A stretch of DNA of 32,494 bases from Gammaproteobacteria bacterium (GCA_025355165.1 JANYAD010000246.1:1-32494); one strand, 5' to 3'. Positions 14,022 to 23,368 are shown, counted from the first letter of the stretch. The notes: generated by a model not told the origin, from the letters alone. Program-made: numbers and translations.

Positions 14022-16502
14022 ATGAATTCGATTGATAGCCAATTCGCCACTCGCAGAAACGCGGCCTTGCAACCCGGTTCGTTGCAGGCGGCGCTCTTGG
14101 ACCGTCTCACAAGAACGATCGGCAAAAATCTGGAATCGGCCACGAAGCGCGATATTTATGATTCGCTGTCGCTTGCGGTGCATGAGGAGCTTACATTGCG
14201 TTGGCTCGCAACCCAAAGACGCGTGTCGAATGCCCGCGTTAAGCGGGTGTGCTACTTTTCGGTAGAGTATCTTCCGGGCCGCTCGCTAATCAATGCCTTG
14301 TCCAGCCTCGATGGCGACCTGGTGCAGGAAGCCCGCACGGTCCTGCGCAGCATGGGTTTCGAGCTGGAGGACATCGCGGCCCAAGAAGTGGACCCGGGTT
14401 TAGGCAACGGAGGATTGGGCCGGTTGGCGGCTTGTTTTCTCGACTCGCTCGCCACCTTGCATTACCCAGCCGTCGGTTACGGCATACGCTATGACTATGG
14501 CATCTTCACGCAGGTCATCGGAGCAGACGGCGGGCAGCGCGAAGTGGCCAGCAGCTGGCTGCGGCTGCGCAACGTGTGGGAGGCACCGCGCGGCAGCGCG
14601 AGCTACACGGTGCGGTTTGGCGGCCGCAGCGAAGGCGAGCAGGGCGCGAGCCTAAGCGATGCGCACCGCTGGGTGGGCACCGACGACATGTACGCCATCG
14701 GCTTCGATCAGCTGACTCCGGGCAACGGCGGACCCACAGTCAATCACCTGAGATTATGGTCGGGGCGCGCGATCACGCCATTTCAAATCGATTCCTTCAA
14801 CGCGGGCAACTATGCCGCTGCCGTGCAGGAGCAATTGGCGGCGAAAAATCTGTCGCGGGTGTTGTATCCGGATGATTCGACGCCGCAAGGCAAGGAGCTG
14901 CGCCTCAAGCAGCAATATTTTTTCGTGAGCGCCAGCCTGCAGGACATTTTGCTCACCCACTTGAGCGAGGGGCGGCCACTCGCGTCGCTGCCTCAGTCCA
15001 TTGCCATACAGCTCAATGATACTCATCCCGCCGTGGCGATTGCCGAGCTGATGCGTCTACTGGTCGATGAGCACGGCCTGAGTTGGGAGGAAAGCTGGCC
15101 GATCACCAATGCCGTTTTTTCGTACACCAACCACACCCTGCTGCCCGAGGCCCTCGAAACATGGCCGGTCGGGATGTTCGAGCGATTGCTGCCGCGGCAT
15201 TTAGAAATCATCTACGCCATCAATCGCGAGTTTCTGCGCGCCGTGGAGTCGCTCTATCCCGCAGACCAACAGCGTGTGCGGGAGATGTCCATCATCGATG
15301 AGGGCGGCGATCGGCGCGTGCGTATGGCGCACCTCGCCATTGTCGGCAGCCACAAGGTCAACGGCGTCGCGCAACTTCATTCCGATCTCATGCGTCGGCA
15401 CGTATTTCACGGGTTTGCAACGATGTATCCCGAGCGCTTTGTCAACGTGACCAACGGAATTGCGGTGCGTCGCTGGCTGAAACAATCAAATCCTGGTCTG
15501 TCGGCGTTATTGACGCAGCATCTTGGGCGAGCGTGGGAAAACGATCTCGAAGAACTGGGGCGGCTGGCAGGTGCCGCTGATGATGCGCACTTCCGCCGGC
15601 AATTCCGCGCGATTAAGCATGCCAACAAACAGCGGCTTGCCGCCGAGGTGATGCGGCGTACCGGCATGCAAATCAGCACCGACTGTTTGTTCGATGTTCA
15701 GGTCAAGCGGATACACGAATATAAACGCCAGTTGCTCAATTTGCTGTATGTAGTGACCCGCTACCGCAAAATCCGCGATGAGCCGAATGCCGCCATCGTG
15801 CCTCGAGCCGTGATTTTTGCGGGCAAGGCGGCCCCGGGATACGCAATGGCCAAGGCCATTATCAAGCTCATTAACAATGTAGCGCGAACTATCGATGCCG
15901 ATACGGTGGTGCGCGACAAGCTGCGCGTCGCGTTCCTGCAGGACTATGATGTGTCGCTGGCGCAAAAAATCATGCCCGCCGCGGACTTGTCACAGCAAAT
16001 TTCGACGGCGGGGATGGAAGCGTCGGGAACCGGCAACATGAAGCTGGCGCTCAATGGCGGGTTGACTATCGGCACGTTGGACGGCGCCAATATTGAAATT
16101 CTCGATCGGGTTGGTGCGGAAAACATGTTCATTTTCGGCTTAACGGCAGACGAGGTCGAGGCGCGGCGCGCTGCAGGTTACCACCCCAGAGTCGAGGTCG
16201 AGTCGAACAACGAGCTAAGGGAGACGCTGGATCTGATTGCTTCTGGATATTTCTCATCGGGCCGCCCGGACGACGCAAAACTCGTCATTGATCGGCTGCT
16301 CAGCGATGGCGAGCCTTATCTCGTGCTCGCGGACTATGCCGCGTATGCGAGAGCTCAACTCGACGTGGATGAGCTGTACGCCCAGGAAGATCAATGGAGC
16401 CGGAAGGCGGCCATCAACTGCTTGAACATGGGCTACTTTTCGAGCGACCGCAGCGTGCGCGATTACGCCGACCGCATTTGGTCCGTGAAACCGGTTATTT
16501 GA
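14022..16502 (+). CDS. glgP: Glycogen/maltodextrin phosphorylase
   Basis: Pyridoxal-phosphate enzyme that removes terminal alpha-1,4 glucose from glycogen or maltodextrin as glucose-1-phosphate. The 826 residues are close to the 815 of E. coli GlgP. Seen: 'CYFSVEYLPGRSLINAL', 'DPGLGNGGLGRLAACFLDSL', 'GYGIRYDYGIF', 'LYPDDSTPQGKELRLKQQYF', 'LNDTHPAVAIAELMRLL', 'DVQVKRIHEYKRQLLN' and the cofactor Lys674 in 'GTGNMKLALNG'. C-terminus 'MGYFSSDRSVRDYADRIW'. ATG 14022 matches the family N-terminus; an upstream open frame to 13686 runs antisense to ppgK. First gene of the operon glgP-glgX-malQ; glgX follows 13 bases after its stop. Confidence 0.97.
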   Translation: MNSIDSQFATRRNAALQPGSLQAALLDRLTRTIGKNLESATKRDIYDSLSLAVHEELTLRWLATQRRVSNARVKRVCYFSVEYLPGRSLINALSSLDGDLVQEARTVLRSMGFELEDIAAQEVDPGLGNGGLGRLAACFLDSLATLHYPAVGYGIRYDYGIFTQVIGADGGQREVASSWLRLRNVWEAPRGSASYTVRFGGRSEGEQGASLSDAHRWVGTDDMYAIGFDQLTPGNGGPTVNHLRLWSGRAITPFQIDSFNAGNYAAAVQEQLAAKNLSRVLYPDDSTPQGKELRLKQQYFFVSASLQDILLTHLSEGRPLASLPQSIAIQLNDTHPAVAIAELMRLLVDEHGLSWEESWPITNAVFSYTNHTLLPEALETWPVGMFERLLPRHLEIIYAINREFLRAVESLYPADQQRVREMSIIDEGGDRRVRMAHLAIVGSHKVNGVAQLHSDLMRRHVFHGFATMYPERFVNVTNGIAVRRWLKQSNPGLSALLTQHLGRAWENDLEELGRLAGAADDAHFRRQFRAIKHANKQRLAAEVMRRTGMQISTDCLFDVQVKRIHEYKRQLLNLLYVVTRYRKIRDEPNAAIVPRAVIFAGKAAPGYAMAKAIIKLINNVARTIDADTVVRDKLRVAFLQDYDVSLAQKIMPAADLSQQISTAGMEASGTGNMKLALNGGLTIGTLDGANIEILDRVGAENMFIFGLTADEVEARRAAGYHPRVEVESNNELRETLDLIASGYFSSGRPDDAKLVIDRLLSDGEPYLVLADYAAYARAQLDVDELYAQEDQWSRKAAINCLNMGYFSSDRSVRDYADRIWSVKPVI

Positions 16503-16515
16503 AAGTGCGCTCGAC

Positions 16516-18501
16516 TTGAAGGTGATACATGCAGGGTCGCCGCGACCCTTGGGCGCGACCTGGAGCAGCCGCGGAGTCAACTTTGCGCTGTTTTCAGCAC
16601 ATGCGACCCGGGTGCAAGTGAGCCTCTTCGATGCGAGCAGCGGAGCGGAGTTCGCCCGCCATGATCTGCCCGGGCGCACCGGAGATGTTTGGCATGGCTT
16701 GATATCGCCGAGTGGCGCCGGACCGGGGACGCAATACGCCTTTCATGTGCATGGTCCAAACGATCCCCGGAAAGGCCAACGCTTCGATGCGACCCTACCG
16801 TTGATCGACCCTTACGCGCGCGAATTATCCAAGCAGCTGCCACTGCGGTCGCGCGTGGTGGATCAAACGTTTGATTGGCAGTCGGATCGGCCGCCGACCA
16901 TACCTTGGCGCGACTCCATTATCTACGAGCTTCATGTCAAAGGATTTACCAAGCTTCATCCGGCAGTGCCCGAGCAATGGCGCGGCAAATATCTGGGCTT
17001 GTCGGTCCCCGCCGTCATCGAACATTTGAAATCCATTGGGGTGACCGCAATCGAATTGCTGCCCTGCCAGGCCTTTGTGAGCGAGCAATTTTTGCTCGAG
17101 CGCAAGCTGAGCAACTATTGGGGCTACAACTCCATCGCTTGGTTCGCTCCAGCGAATCAGTACGCGCTGGATGACGCGGTGAAAGAGTTCAAGAGCATGG
17201 TGCGATCACTGCATGCCGCGGACATCGAGGTAATCTTGGACGTGGTCTTCAACCACACCGCTGAAGGCAACGAGGCGGGGCCGTCTTTGTCCTTGCGCGG
17301 TATCGACAATTCGGTGTATTACCGATTGACGCCGGGGGATTTACGCCTTTACGAAAATCTCACCGGCTGCGGCAACACGGTCAACTGCGAGCACCCACGG
17401 GTGCGGGCACTCATCATCGATTGCCTGAAATATTGGGTTGAGGAAATGCACGTCGACGGCTTTCGTTTCGATTTAGCTACTGTGCTGGGGCGCGATGCCG
17501 GCGGTTTCAATGCGCACGCGCAATTCTTCAAGGCTCTACGTGCCGAGCCGGCCCTTGCCTATGTCAAGCTCATTGCAGAGCCCTGGGACGTCGGCGACGG
17601 GGGCTACCAGCTTGGGCGCTTTCCTGCCGGATGGTCCGAATGGAACGATCGCTATCGAGATTCCATGCGTGCGTTCTGGCGCGGCGATCACGGCAAGCTG
17701 GGCGAATTCGCTGAGCGATTCGCCGGGTCGAGCGATCTATTCAGACACGACGGGCGTAAACCCACGGCCGGGATCAATTTTGTCACCTCGCACGATGGCA
17801 TGACCTTGAACGATCTGGTGTCCTACAACCATAGGCACAATGAGGCGAATTGCGACAGCGCCGGTCACGGCAACGAACTGAGCTGGAATTGCGGTGCCGA
17901 AGGCCCGACACAGGACAAAGCGGTTCTCGCATTGCGTAACCGCCAGATGCGCAATTTTCTGGCGACACTTTTCTTGTCGCAGGGCGTCCCCATGCTCCAG
18001 GCCGGCGACGAATTCGCCCGTACTCAAGCCGGCAACAACAATGCCTATTGCCAGGACAACGAGATCTCGTGGGTCGATTGGCGGCTGCGCAGCGCCAACC
18101 ATGAGTTGTTGGACTTCGTGCGATTGCTCGCCCGGCTGCGCCGCCTGCATGTGGAGTTTCGCCGCGAGACATTTTTGAAAGGCGCCGCATCGCGTGCCGG
18201 AGTTAAGGATGTGACGTGGTTAAATGTTCGCGGCATCGAGATGACGCAGGGTGAATGGCACGATCCGCAGCTGCGTACGCTGGGGATTTGGTTTGGTGAG
18301 CACACGGGCTCCGTCGAGCACCTATTGCTGCTGGTGAATTCGGCGGATGCCGAACAAAGCGTCGGGCTCCCGCCGGCGCCGGCGGAGGGACCTTGGATTT
18401 GCTTATTTGATACGGCCAAGGAGGGCAACGCCGCGAAAGGCCTAGGGTCGGCGCGAAGCTACGCGCTCGAGGCGCACAGCGTCGCTCTGTTGGAGTGCTG
18501 A
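16516..18501 (+). CDS. glgX: Glycogen debranching enzyme (GlgX)
   Basis: Hydrolyses alpha-1,6 branches of phosphorylase-trimmed glycogen (GH13), releasing short maltodextrins. 661 residues, matching E. coli GlgX (657). An N-terminal CBM48/E-set domain starts 'GSPRPLGATWSSRGVNFALF'. The barrel has 'IIYELHVKGFTKLHP', 'DVVFNHTAEGNE', nucleophile Asp319 in 'VDGFRFDLATVLG', acid/base Glu355 in 'LIAEPWDVG', stabiliser Asp427 in 'TSHDGMTLNDL', then 'GDEFARTQAGNNNAYCQDNE'. The start is TTG 16516 (weak GAAAG upstream) or possibly GTG 16522 two codons later; either matches the family. It lies between glgP and malQ; malQ begins one base after its stop. Confidence 0.96.
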   Translation: MKVIHAGSPRPLGATWSSRGVNFALFSAHATRVQVSLFDASSGAEFARHDLPGRTGDVWHGLISPSGAGPGTQYAFHVHGPNDPRKGQRFDATLPLIDPYARELSKQLPLRSRVVDQTFDWQSDRPPTIPWRDSIIYELHVKGFTKLHPAVPEQWRGKYLGLSVPAVIEHLKSIGVTAIELLPCQAFVSEQFLLERKLSNYWGYNSIAWFAPANQYALDDAVKEFKSMVRSLHAADIEVILDVVFNHTAEGNEAGPSLSLRGIDNSVYYRLTPGDLRLYENLTGCGNTVNCEHPRVRALIIDCLKYWVEEMHVDGFRFDLATVLGRDAGGFNAHAQFFKALRAEPALAYVKLIAEPWDVGDGGYQLGRFPAGWSEWNDRYRDSMRAFWRGDHGKLGEFAERFAGSSDLFRHDGRKPTAGINFVTSHDGMTLNDLVSYNHRHNEANCDSAGHGNELSWNCGAEGPTQDKAVLALRNRQMRNFLATLFLSQGVPMLQAGDEFARTQAGNNNAYCQDNEISWVDWRLRSANHELLDFVRLLARLRRLHVEFRRETFLKGAASRAGVKDVTWLNVRGIEMTQGEWHDPQLRTLGIWFGEHTGSVEHLLLLVNSADAEQSVGLPPAPAEGPWICLFDTAKEGNAAKGLGSARSYALEAHSVALLEC

Positions 18502-18502
18502 A

Positions 18503-20677
18503 GTGGACACCGGATTGATTGAAAAGCTGGCTCAGTTGCGCGGAATAGCCGACGCCTACCATGACTATCGCGGCCAGCTGCAGCATTTCAGCTTGGAAAC
18601 CAAAGCCGGCATTTTAAGTGCGATGGGTTGCGCGGTGGACGATGCGAAACAACTTGCCGCCAGCTTGGAGCAGTTGCAAGCCCTGCGCTGGCGCAAGTTT
18701 CTTCCTGCCGTTGCGACCGCCCGCGGACCTCGAATCAGTTTTGACATCAACGTCACCGCGCGCGATTTTGGAGGCTCGATTGTCTGGCGTGTGCATCTGG
18801 AGAACGGATCGCGTGCCGACGGGGTGACCTCGACCGCGGATTGCCCGGAAGTTTGGCGCGGTGAAGTCGGCGATTCTTGGATCACCCGTCGCCGCTTTGA
18901 GCTGAAACTCGATCTACCACCCGGTTACCACGAATTCGACGCCCAGTTATCCGGCGGTATTGCGGAGCGCTGCTCACTGATCGTTTCTCCGCCGTCCTGC
19001 TACGAGCCGGCGGCGATTCTGTCAGGCAGGCGGCTTTGGGGCGTTGCGGTGCAGCTTTACACGCTGCGCTCTCGTAGCAACTGGGGCATGGGGGATTTTC
19101 TCGATTTGCAGATGCTGATTCGCTGGATGGCATCCTGCGGGGCGGGATTCATCGGCCTGAACCCGTTGCATGCCTTGGCGCCGGCAGAGCCTGAAAGGTC
19201 AAGTCCCTATAGTGCGTCGAGCCGGCATTTTCTAAACGTTTTATATATTGCTATCCCCCTCATCCCGGAGCTCGAGCTGTGCTTGGCAGCGCGCCGGCGT
19301 CTAGCCGAACCCGACGTTGCGCGCCGGTTGGCGCAGCTGCGCACGCAAGAGCACGTCGACTACCGCGGCGTGGCGGACTTGAAGTTCGAGATCTTGGCGT
19401 TGCTCTTTCAGGACTTCCGCGACCAGCACCTGGCGCGGGACAGCGAGCGGGCACGCAGTTTCCTCAGGTTCGTCGCCGAGCGCGGAGCTCCTTTGCAGCT
19501 GCATGCGCGTTTCGACGCGCTTGACCGCTATCTTCGAACCACCGAAGGGTGCGCTTCCGGCTGGTTGAGTTGGCCGCAGGAATATCGCGACGTCAACGGG
19601 ATTGCGGCCGCACACTATGCTCTCGTACATCCCGCCGAAGTCGAGTTTTATACCTACTTGCAATGGTTGGCGCATGAGCAGTTGAGCAGCGCGCAAGCGC
19701 TGACACGCGAGCTTGGCATGCCTATCGGCCTGTATGGCGATTATGCAGTGGGCGCCAACCCGTCGGGATCCGAAACATGGGCGGATCGGGCCAGCTATGC
19801 TCTGGGCGCTGAGATCGGCGCTCCGCCGGATCCCTTGGCCCTAAGAGGTCAGGGCTGGGGCATTCCGCCGCAAGATCCAGCCGCGATGCAAGAGCAACGC
19901 CTGCGTGGGTTCATGCAATTGATTCGCGACAATATGCGCTACTACGGCGCACTGCGCTTGGATCATGTCATGTCGCTGTGCCGGCTATGGTGGGTCCCCG
20001 GTGGCCGTTCCCCGTCCGATGGCGCATATGTGCATTATCCGCTTTACGACTTGCTGACCGTCTTGTCTCTGGAGAGCGCACGCAGCTCCTGCTTGGTCGT
20101 CGGAGAAGATTTGGGCGTTGTGCCTGAGGAGATGCGGCTAGCGATGCCTGAGTTGGGGCTCTATCACTACAAAGTGTTGCTGTTTGAGAAAATAGACGGG
20201 AGATTTCGACGTCCGGACGAATTCACCAAACGCGCGCTGGCCACGGCCACGACTCACGACATGCCGACGTTGCGCAGCTATTGGGAGGGACGGGACATAG
20301 AACTGCGGCGCGTTCTGAATCTTTACCCGAGCGCCGAAATCGAAAAGGACGTCTTGCGCGAACGTGACCATGACCGGGAGATGCTGTTGTCGGCGCTGCG
20401 CGAGCAAGGACTGAGTCCGGTGCATCCGAATGCGCCTTCCGAACCCTTTACTGCGGCTCTCGCCCATGCGCTGCATCTTTACCTGGCACGCTCATTTACC
20501 ACGCTGGTGGCGGTGCAAATCGAGGACCTGTTAGGAATGACCGATCCGGTAAATGTGCCTGGAACCTATCTTGAATACCCGAACTGGCAGCGCAAGCTCA
20601 ATGCCGATATCGAGGATATGGCGCAGCGCCTCGACTTCGCCGCACAGTTCGCCGAGATTCAAACGGCGCGCGGCTAG
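18503..20677 (+). CDS. malQ: 4-alpha-glucanotransferase (amylomaltase)
   Basis: Transfers alpha-1,4-glucan segments between maltodextrins and releases free glucose (GH77), remaking chains long enough for phosphorylase. 724 residues with an extended N-terminal region as in E. coli MalQ (694), then 'GFIGLNPLHALAP', 'PYSASSRHFLNVLYI', 'GLYGDYAVGANPSGSETWAD', 'GAPPDPLALRGQGWGIPP', nucleophile Asp487 in 'ALRLDHVMSLCRLWWVP', acid/base Glu535 in 'VVGEDLGVVP', Asp586 in 'TTHDMPTLRSYWEG', and C-terminal 'VNVPGTYLEYPNWQRKL'. It starts with GTG 18503, GGAG eight bases upstream, one base after glgX, so translation is likely coupled. Its TAG stop overlaps the stop of the convergent MFS gene. Glucose produced here is a logical substrate for PpgK. 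Confidence 0.96.
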   Translation: MDTGLIEKLAQLRGIADAYHDYRGQLQHFSLETKAGILSAMGCAVDDAKQLAASLEQLQALRWRKFLPAVATARGPRISFDINVTARDFGGSIVWRVHLENGSRADGVTSTADCPEVWRGEVGDSWITRRRFELKLDLPPGYHEFDAQLSGGIAERCSLIVSPPSCYEPAAILSGRRLWGVAVQLYTLRSRSNWGMGDFLDLQMLIRWMASCGAGFIGLNPLHALAPAEPERSSPYSASSRHFLNVLYIAIPLIPELELCLAARRRLAEPDVARRLAQLRTQEHVDYRGVADLKFEILALLFQDFRDQHLARDSERARSFLRFVAERGAPLQLHARFDALDRYLRTTEGCASGWLSWPQEYRDVNGIAAAHYALVHPAEVEFYTYLQWLAHEQLSSAQALTRELGMPIGLYGDYAVGANPSGSETWADRASYALGAEIGAPPDPLALRGQGWGIPPQDPAAMQEQRLRGFMQLIRDNMRYYGALRLDHVMSLCRLWWVPGGRSPSDGAYVHYPLYDLLTVLSLESARSSCLVVGEDLGVVPEEMRLAMPELGLYHYKVLLFEKIDGRFRRPDEFTKRALATATTHDMPTLRSYWEGRDIELRRVLNLYPSAEIEKDVLRERDHDREMLLSALREQGLSPVHPNAPSEPFTAALAHALHLYLARSFTTLVAVQIEDLLGMTDPVNVPGTYLEYPNWQRKLNADIEDMAQRLDFAAQFAEIQTARG

Positions 20678-21954
20678 GACGCCGGTTTCGCGGCAGCTTG
20701 GGCCCGCGCGGCCCAGATCCACACAAACCCTCCGATCAGAACGGCCAGGGGCAGGATCTTGACGGCCTGCTGCAAGGAGAACGCATCCGATAAAGCTCCG
20801 ACGATCAAGGGCGACAGCGCATCGCCGAGGATGTGAATCGCAAAAACGCTCAATGCGATGGCAGTGGCGCGCTCACTTGCGAGAACCAAGTTGATGATGG
20901 CCGCATTGATCGGACCGGTGGACAGAAATAGACAGAGCTGCGCGGTCACCATACATATCACGTACAGCGTGTGCGACTGCGTGGTCAGTGCCCCCCAGAC
21001 AAACGGCGCAGCGATGAGGGTAGTAACTGCGGATAACCATAAGTACGCCTGCCGTGAATGCTTGGCAAAGTGATCGCCCATCCAGCCGCCAATAAAGGTG
21101 CCGATGAATCCGGTAACCACCACGATGGCGCCAAAACTGACGGTGGCCTCGCTGCGCGCCATTCCGCGCGCGCGTTCGAGAAACGTCGGCATCCAGTAGG
21201 CGAGCCCGCCCAACGCGAAGGTGTATGCGGCATAGCCCAGGACGGTGAGCGCGTAGGGCTTATTGCGAATCAGCCGAAGGTAGGTCAGCCAGGCTTCTCG
21301 TCCAATACCGGACTGCCTCGCGGGGACGGCCTGCAATTCGCCCGCGCCCGCCGCACGATCCTGGATACCTCGAGGGGGGTCGGGCAACAGCAAGCACAAG
21401 GCTGCTAGCAGCAATCCCGGAACGCCGGCGACGAAGAACGCGGCACGCCAGCCGTAATGTTTATCGACCAAGCCGCCCACCACGTAGCCCAACGCCGAGC
21501 CCACCGGTATGGCGCAAAAGAAAATAGCCATCACGCGGCCGCGCTGTCGGACCGGAAAATAATCCGCAAGCAGACTCGGCGCGATCGTAACGTAGGCCGC
21601 TTCCCCGACCCCCACCGCTGCACGTGCCGCAAACAGGGTCAAGAAGTTAATCGCAAAGCCCGACAGGGCAGTCGCGAAACTCCAGCAGGCGACGCCGAGC
21701 GCAATCAGGCGCGGGCGCGAGCGGCGATCTCCGAGCGAGCCGAATACCGGCGCCAGCAGGGTATATACCACCAGGAAGCCGGACATGAGCGATCCCAAGT
21801 TCGTATCAGAAAGACCCAGATCGGAATGTTTTAGGCTTTCCAGTACCCCGGAGACCACATAGCGATCGAGGTAGCTGAACAAATTGATGAACGCGAGAAT
21901 CGCGAGCCCAAAATTCGCCGAGGTAAGTGGGGAGTTTTGTTTTTCTTCAACCAC
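20674..21954 (-). CDS. MFS transporter, Spinster-like
   Basis: Inner-membrane secondary transporter with 12 predicted helices, about 426 residues. Features of the Spinster-like branch: 'FSYLDRYVVSGVLESLKHSD' in helix 1, 'LSDTNLGSLMSGFLVVYTLL', motif A 'GSLGDRRSRPRLIALG', 'ARAAVGVGEAAYVTIAPSLL', 'YFPVRQRGRVMAIFF', and a second-half motif 'FIGGWMGDHFAKHSRQAYLW'. Substrates of bacterial members are mostly unknown. The start is unclear: GTG 21954 and GTG 21987 are both in frame and neither has a ribosome site. A TATACT box on the minus strand (plus coordinates 21960-21965) between them favours 21954. It converges on malQ with a shared CTAG holding both stop codons. A link with sugar metabolism is not shown. 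Confidence 0.9.
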   Translation of the reverse strand: MVEEKQNSPLTSANFGLAILAFINLFSYLDRYVVSGVLESLKHSDLGLSDTNLGSLMSGFLVVYTLLAPVFGSLGDRRSRPRLIALGVACWSFATALSGFAINFLTLFAARAAVGVGEAAYVTIAPSLLADYFPVRQRGRVMAIFFCAIPVGSALGYVVGGLVDKHYGWRAAFFVAGVPGLLLAALCLLLPDPPRGIQDRAAGAGELQAVPARQSGIGREAWLTYLRLIRNKPYALTVLGYAAYTFALGGLAYWMPTFLERARGMARSEATVSFGAIVVVTGFIGTFIGGWMGDHFAKHSRQAYLWLSAVTTLIAAPFVWGALTTQSHTLYVICMVTAQLCLFLSTGPINAAIINLVLASERATAIALSVFAIHILGDALSPLIVGALSDAFSLQQAVKILPLAVLIGGFVWIWAARAQAAAKPAS

Positions 21955-22052
21955 GCCGAAGTATAGTAGCGATCCTGACAATTGCACGCGGAAGCGACTA
22001 AACCGCGTAATCGATTGATTTTATTGGTACGCTAACGATTTAGGAGATTCAC

Positions 22053-22187
22053 TTGGCAAAGCCCAATTACCGACATGCGAAAAAGCAAAAGGAGGCTGCC
22101 AGAAAGGCGCGGCAGGATGCCAAGCAAGTGCGCCGCTCTACCGTTCCGGATGTGCCCGTCGAACCCGTGCCCAAACCCGTTGAATGA
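22053..22187 (+). CDS. Small highly basic protein, 44 aa
   Basis: Translation from TTG 22053 gives AKPNYRHAKKQKEAARKARQ, then DAKQVRRSTVPDVPVEPVPKPVE and stop. The first half is a Lys/Arg/Ala/Gln-rich helix and the tail is a Pro/Val repeat. AGGAG (22042-22046) lies six bases before the TTG, an excellent site. Its stop overlaps the ATG of the acyl-CoA dehydrogenase gene in ATGA (22184-22187), so the two are translationally coupled. Small proteins beginning MAKPNY or MAKSNY with a Lys/Arg-rich helix are widespread in proteobacteria and of unknown function; nucleic-acid or ribosome binding is only a guess from charge. Confidence 0.72.
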   Translation: MAKPNYRHAKKQKEAARKARQDAKQVRRSTVPDVPVEPVPKPVE

Positions 22188-23332
22188 ACACGGCTTACGC
22201 CTCCCCATGGGTGGACGAAGAGATCGCGATTTTTCGAGATGCGGTGGCGCGGTTTGTCGAAGCTGAGATGGTGCCGAACGACGAGCAGTGGCGCAAGCGT
22301 CAGCACGTCGGCAAGGAGATCTGGCGCAAGGCCGGCGCCATGGGGATGCTTTGCACAGACATCGGTGCGCAGTACGGCGGCGTCGGCGGGGATTTCCGCC
22401 ATGAAGCGGTACTTTACGAGGAAACATCGCGGCGCGGCCTCTCCGGTTTCGGTCAGGGCGTGCACAGCATATGTGCGCACTATCTGGAGAATCACGGCAC
22501 CGAGGAGCAGAAACATCGATTCCTGCCCCGCATGGCGAGCGGAGCGCTGATCGGCGCCATCGGCATGTCGGAGCCGGCGGCCGGATCGGATTTGCAAGGG
22601 CTGCGGACCCGCGCGGTTCGTGATGGCGATGAGTACGTCATCAACGGATCGAAGATTTTTATAACCAACGGATATCTGGCTGGATTGGTTGCGTTGGTCG
22701 TCAAGACCCAAGCTGGCGAGGGCGCTAAGGGCACCTCTATCATCATGGCGGAGACGGAAAATCTGAAAGGATTTCGCGTCGGCCGGATACTGGACAAGAT
22801 GGGTATGAAATCCCAGGATACCGCGGAGTTATTTTTTGAAGACGTGCGCGTTCCCACCACCAATCTCTTGGGCGGCGCGGAAGGCCAAGGTTTTTATCAG
22901 CTCATGGGCGATCTGCCCTATGAGCGCGCCTTGATTGCCGTGGCCGGCGTAGCGGCCATGGAGGGCGGCCTCGCCGAGACCATCCGTTACGTCAAGGAGC
23001 GCCGTGCCTTCGGCAAAACCATTGCTGAATTCCAGAATACAAAATTCAAGCTGGCCGAGCTTGCGACCAAGACGCATATAGCGCGCTTGTTCGTCGACGA
23101 TATCATCGCGAAAATCGTCGCTGGCACGCTAGATACCGTCACCGCATCAATGGCAAAATATTGGGTCACCGATACGCAGCAGGAAGTTCTCGACGAATGC
23201 GTTCAATTGCACGGAGGCTACGGCTACATGAACGAGTATCTGGTGTGCCGCTTGTTCGCGGATTGCCGCGTACAACGCATCTATGGTGGGACCAACGAGA
23301 TAATGAAGGAATTAATCTCGCGCTCACTTTGA
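22184..23332 (+). CDS. Acyl-CoA dehydrogenase, long-chain (LCAD) type
   Basis: FAD enzyme that introduces the first double bond in acyl-CoA beta-oxidation. 382 residues, standard length. Seen: 'GAIGMSEPAAGSDLQGLRT' (FAD/substrate loop), 'YVINGSKIFITNGYLAGL', 'DKMGMKSQDTAELFFEDVRV', 'KERRAFGKTIAEFQNTKFKL', 'CVQLHGGYGYMNEY', and 'RIYGGTNEIMKELISRSL'. The C-terminal YEGT Glu used by short- and medium-chain enzymes is Gly here. The catalytic base is instead expected at Glu247 in 'DLPYERALIAVAG', as in mammalian LCAD and isovaleryl-CoA dehydrogenase. ATG 22184 overlaps the stop of the small basic protein. A branched, long-chain or side-chain acyl-CoA substrate is possible; context gives no further clue. 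Confidence 0.94.
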   Translation: MNTAYASPWVDEEIAIFRDAVARFVEAEMVPNDEQWRKRQHVGKEIWRKAGAMGMLCTDIGAQYGGVGGDFRHEAVLYEETSRRGLSGFGQGVHSICAHYLENHGTEEQKHRFLPRMASGALIGAIGMSEPAAGSDLQGLRTRAVRDGDEYVINGSKIFITNGYLAGLVALVVKTQAGEGAKGTSIIMAETENLKGFRVGRILDKMGMKSQDTAELFFEDVRVPTTNLLGGAEGQGFYQLMGDLPYERALIAVAGVAAMEGGLAETIRYVKERRAFGKTIAEFQNTKFKLAELATKTHIARLFVDDIIAKIVAGTLDTVTASMAKYWVTDTQQEVLDECVQLHGGYGYMNEYLVCRLFADCRVQRIYGGTNEIMKELISRSL

Positions 23333-23352
23333 GCGTCGGCGGCTTCACAGAT

Positions 23353-23368
23353 CTTTTCGCGGGAAAAG
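23353..23368. other. Small perfect hairpin after the acyl-CoA dehydrogenase
   Basis: CTTTTC and GAAAAG pair perfectly around a GCGG loop, 20 bases after the stop. No T-tract follows, and the stem is only six pairs; a weak terminator or chance. Confidence 0.25.
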
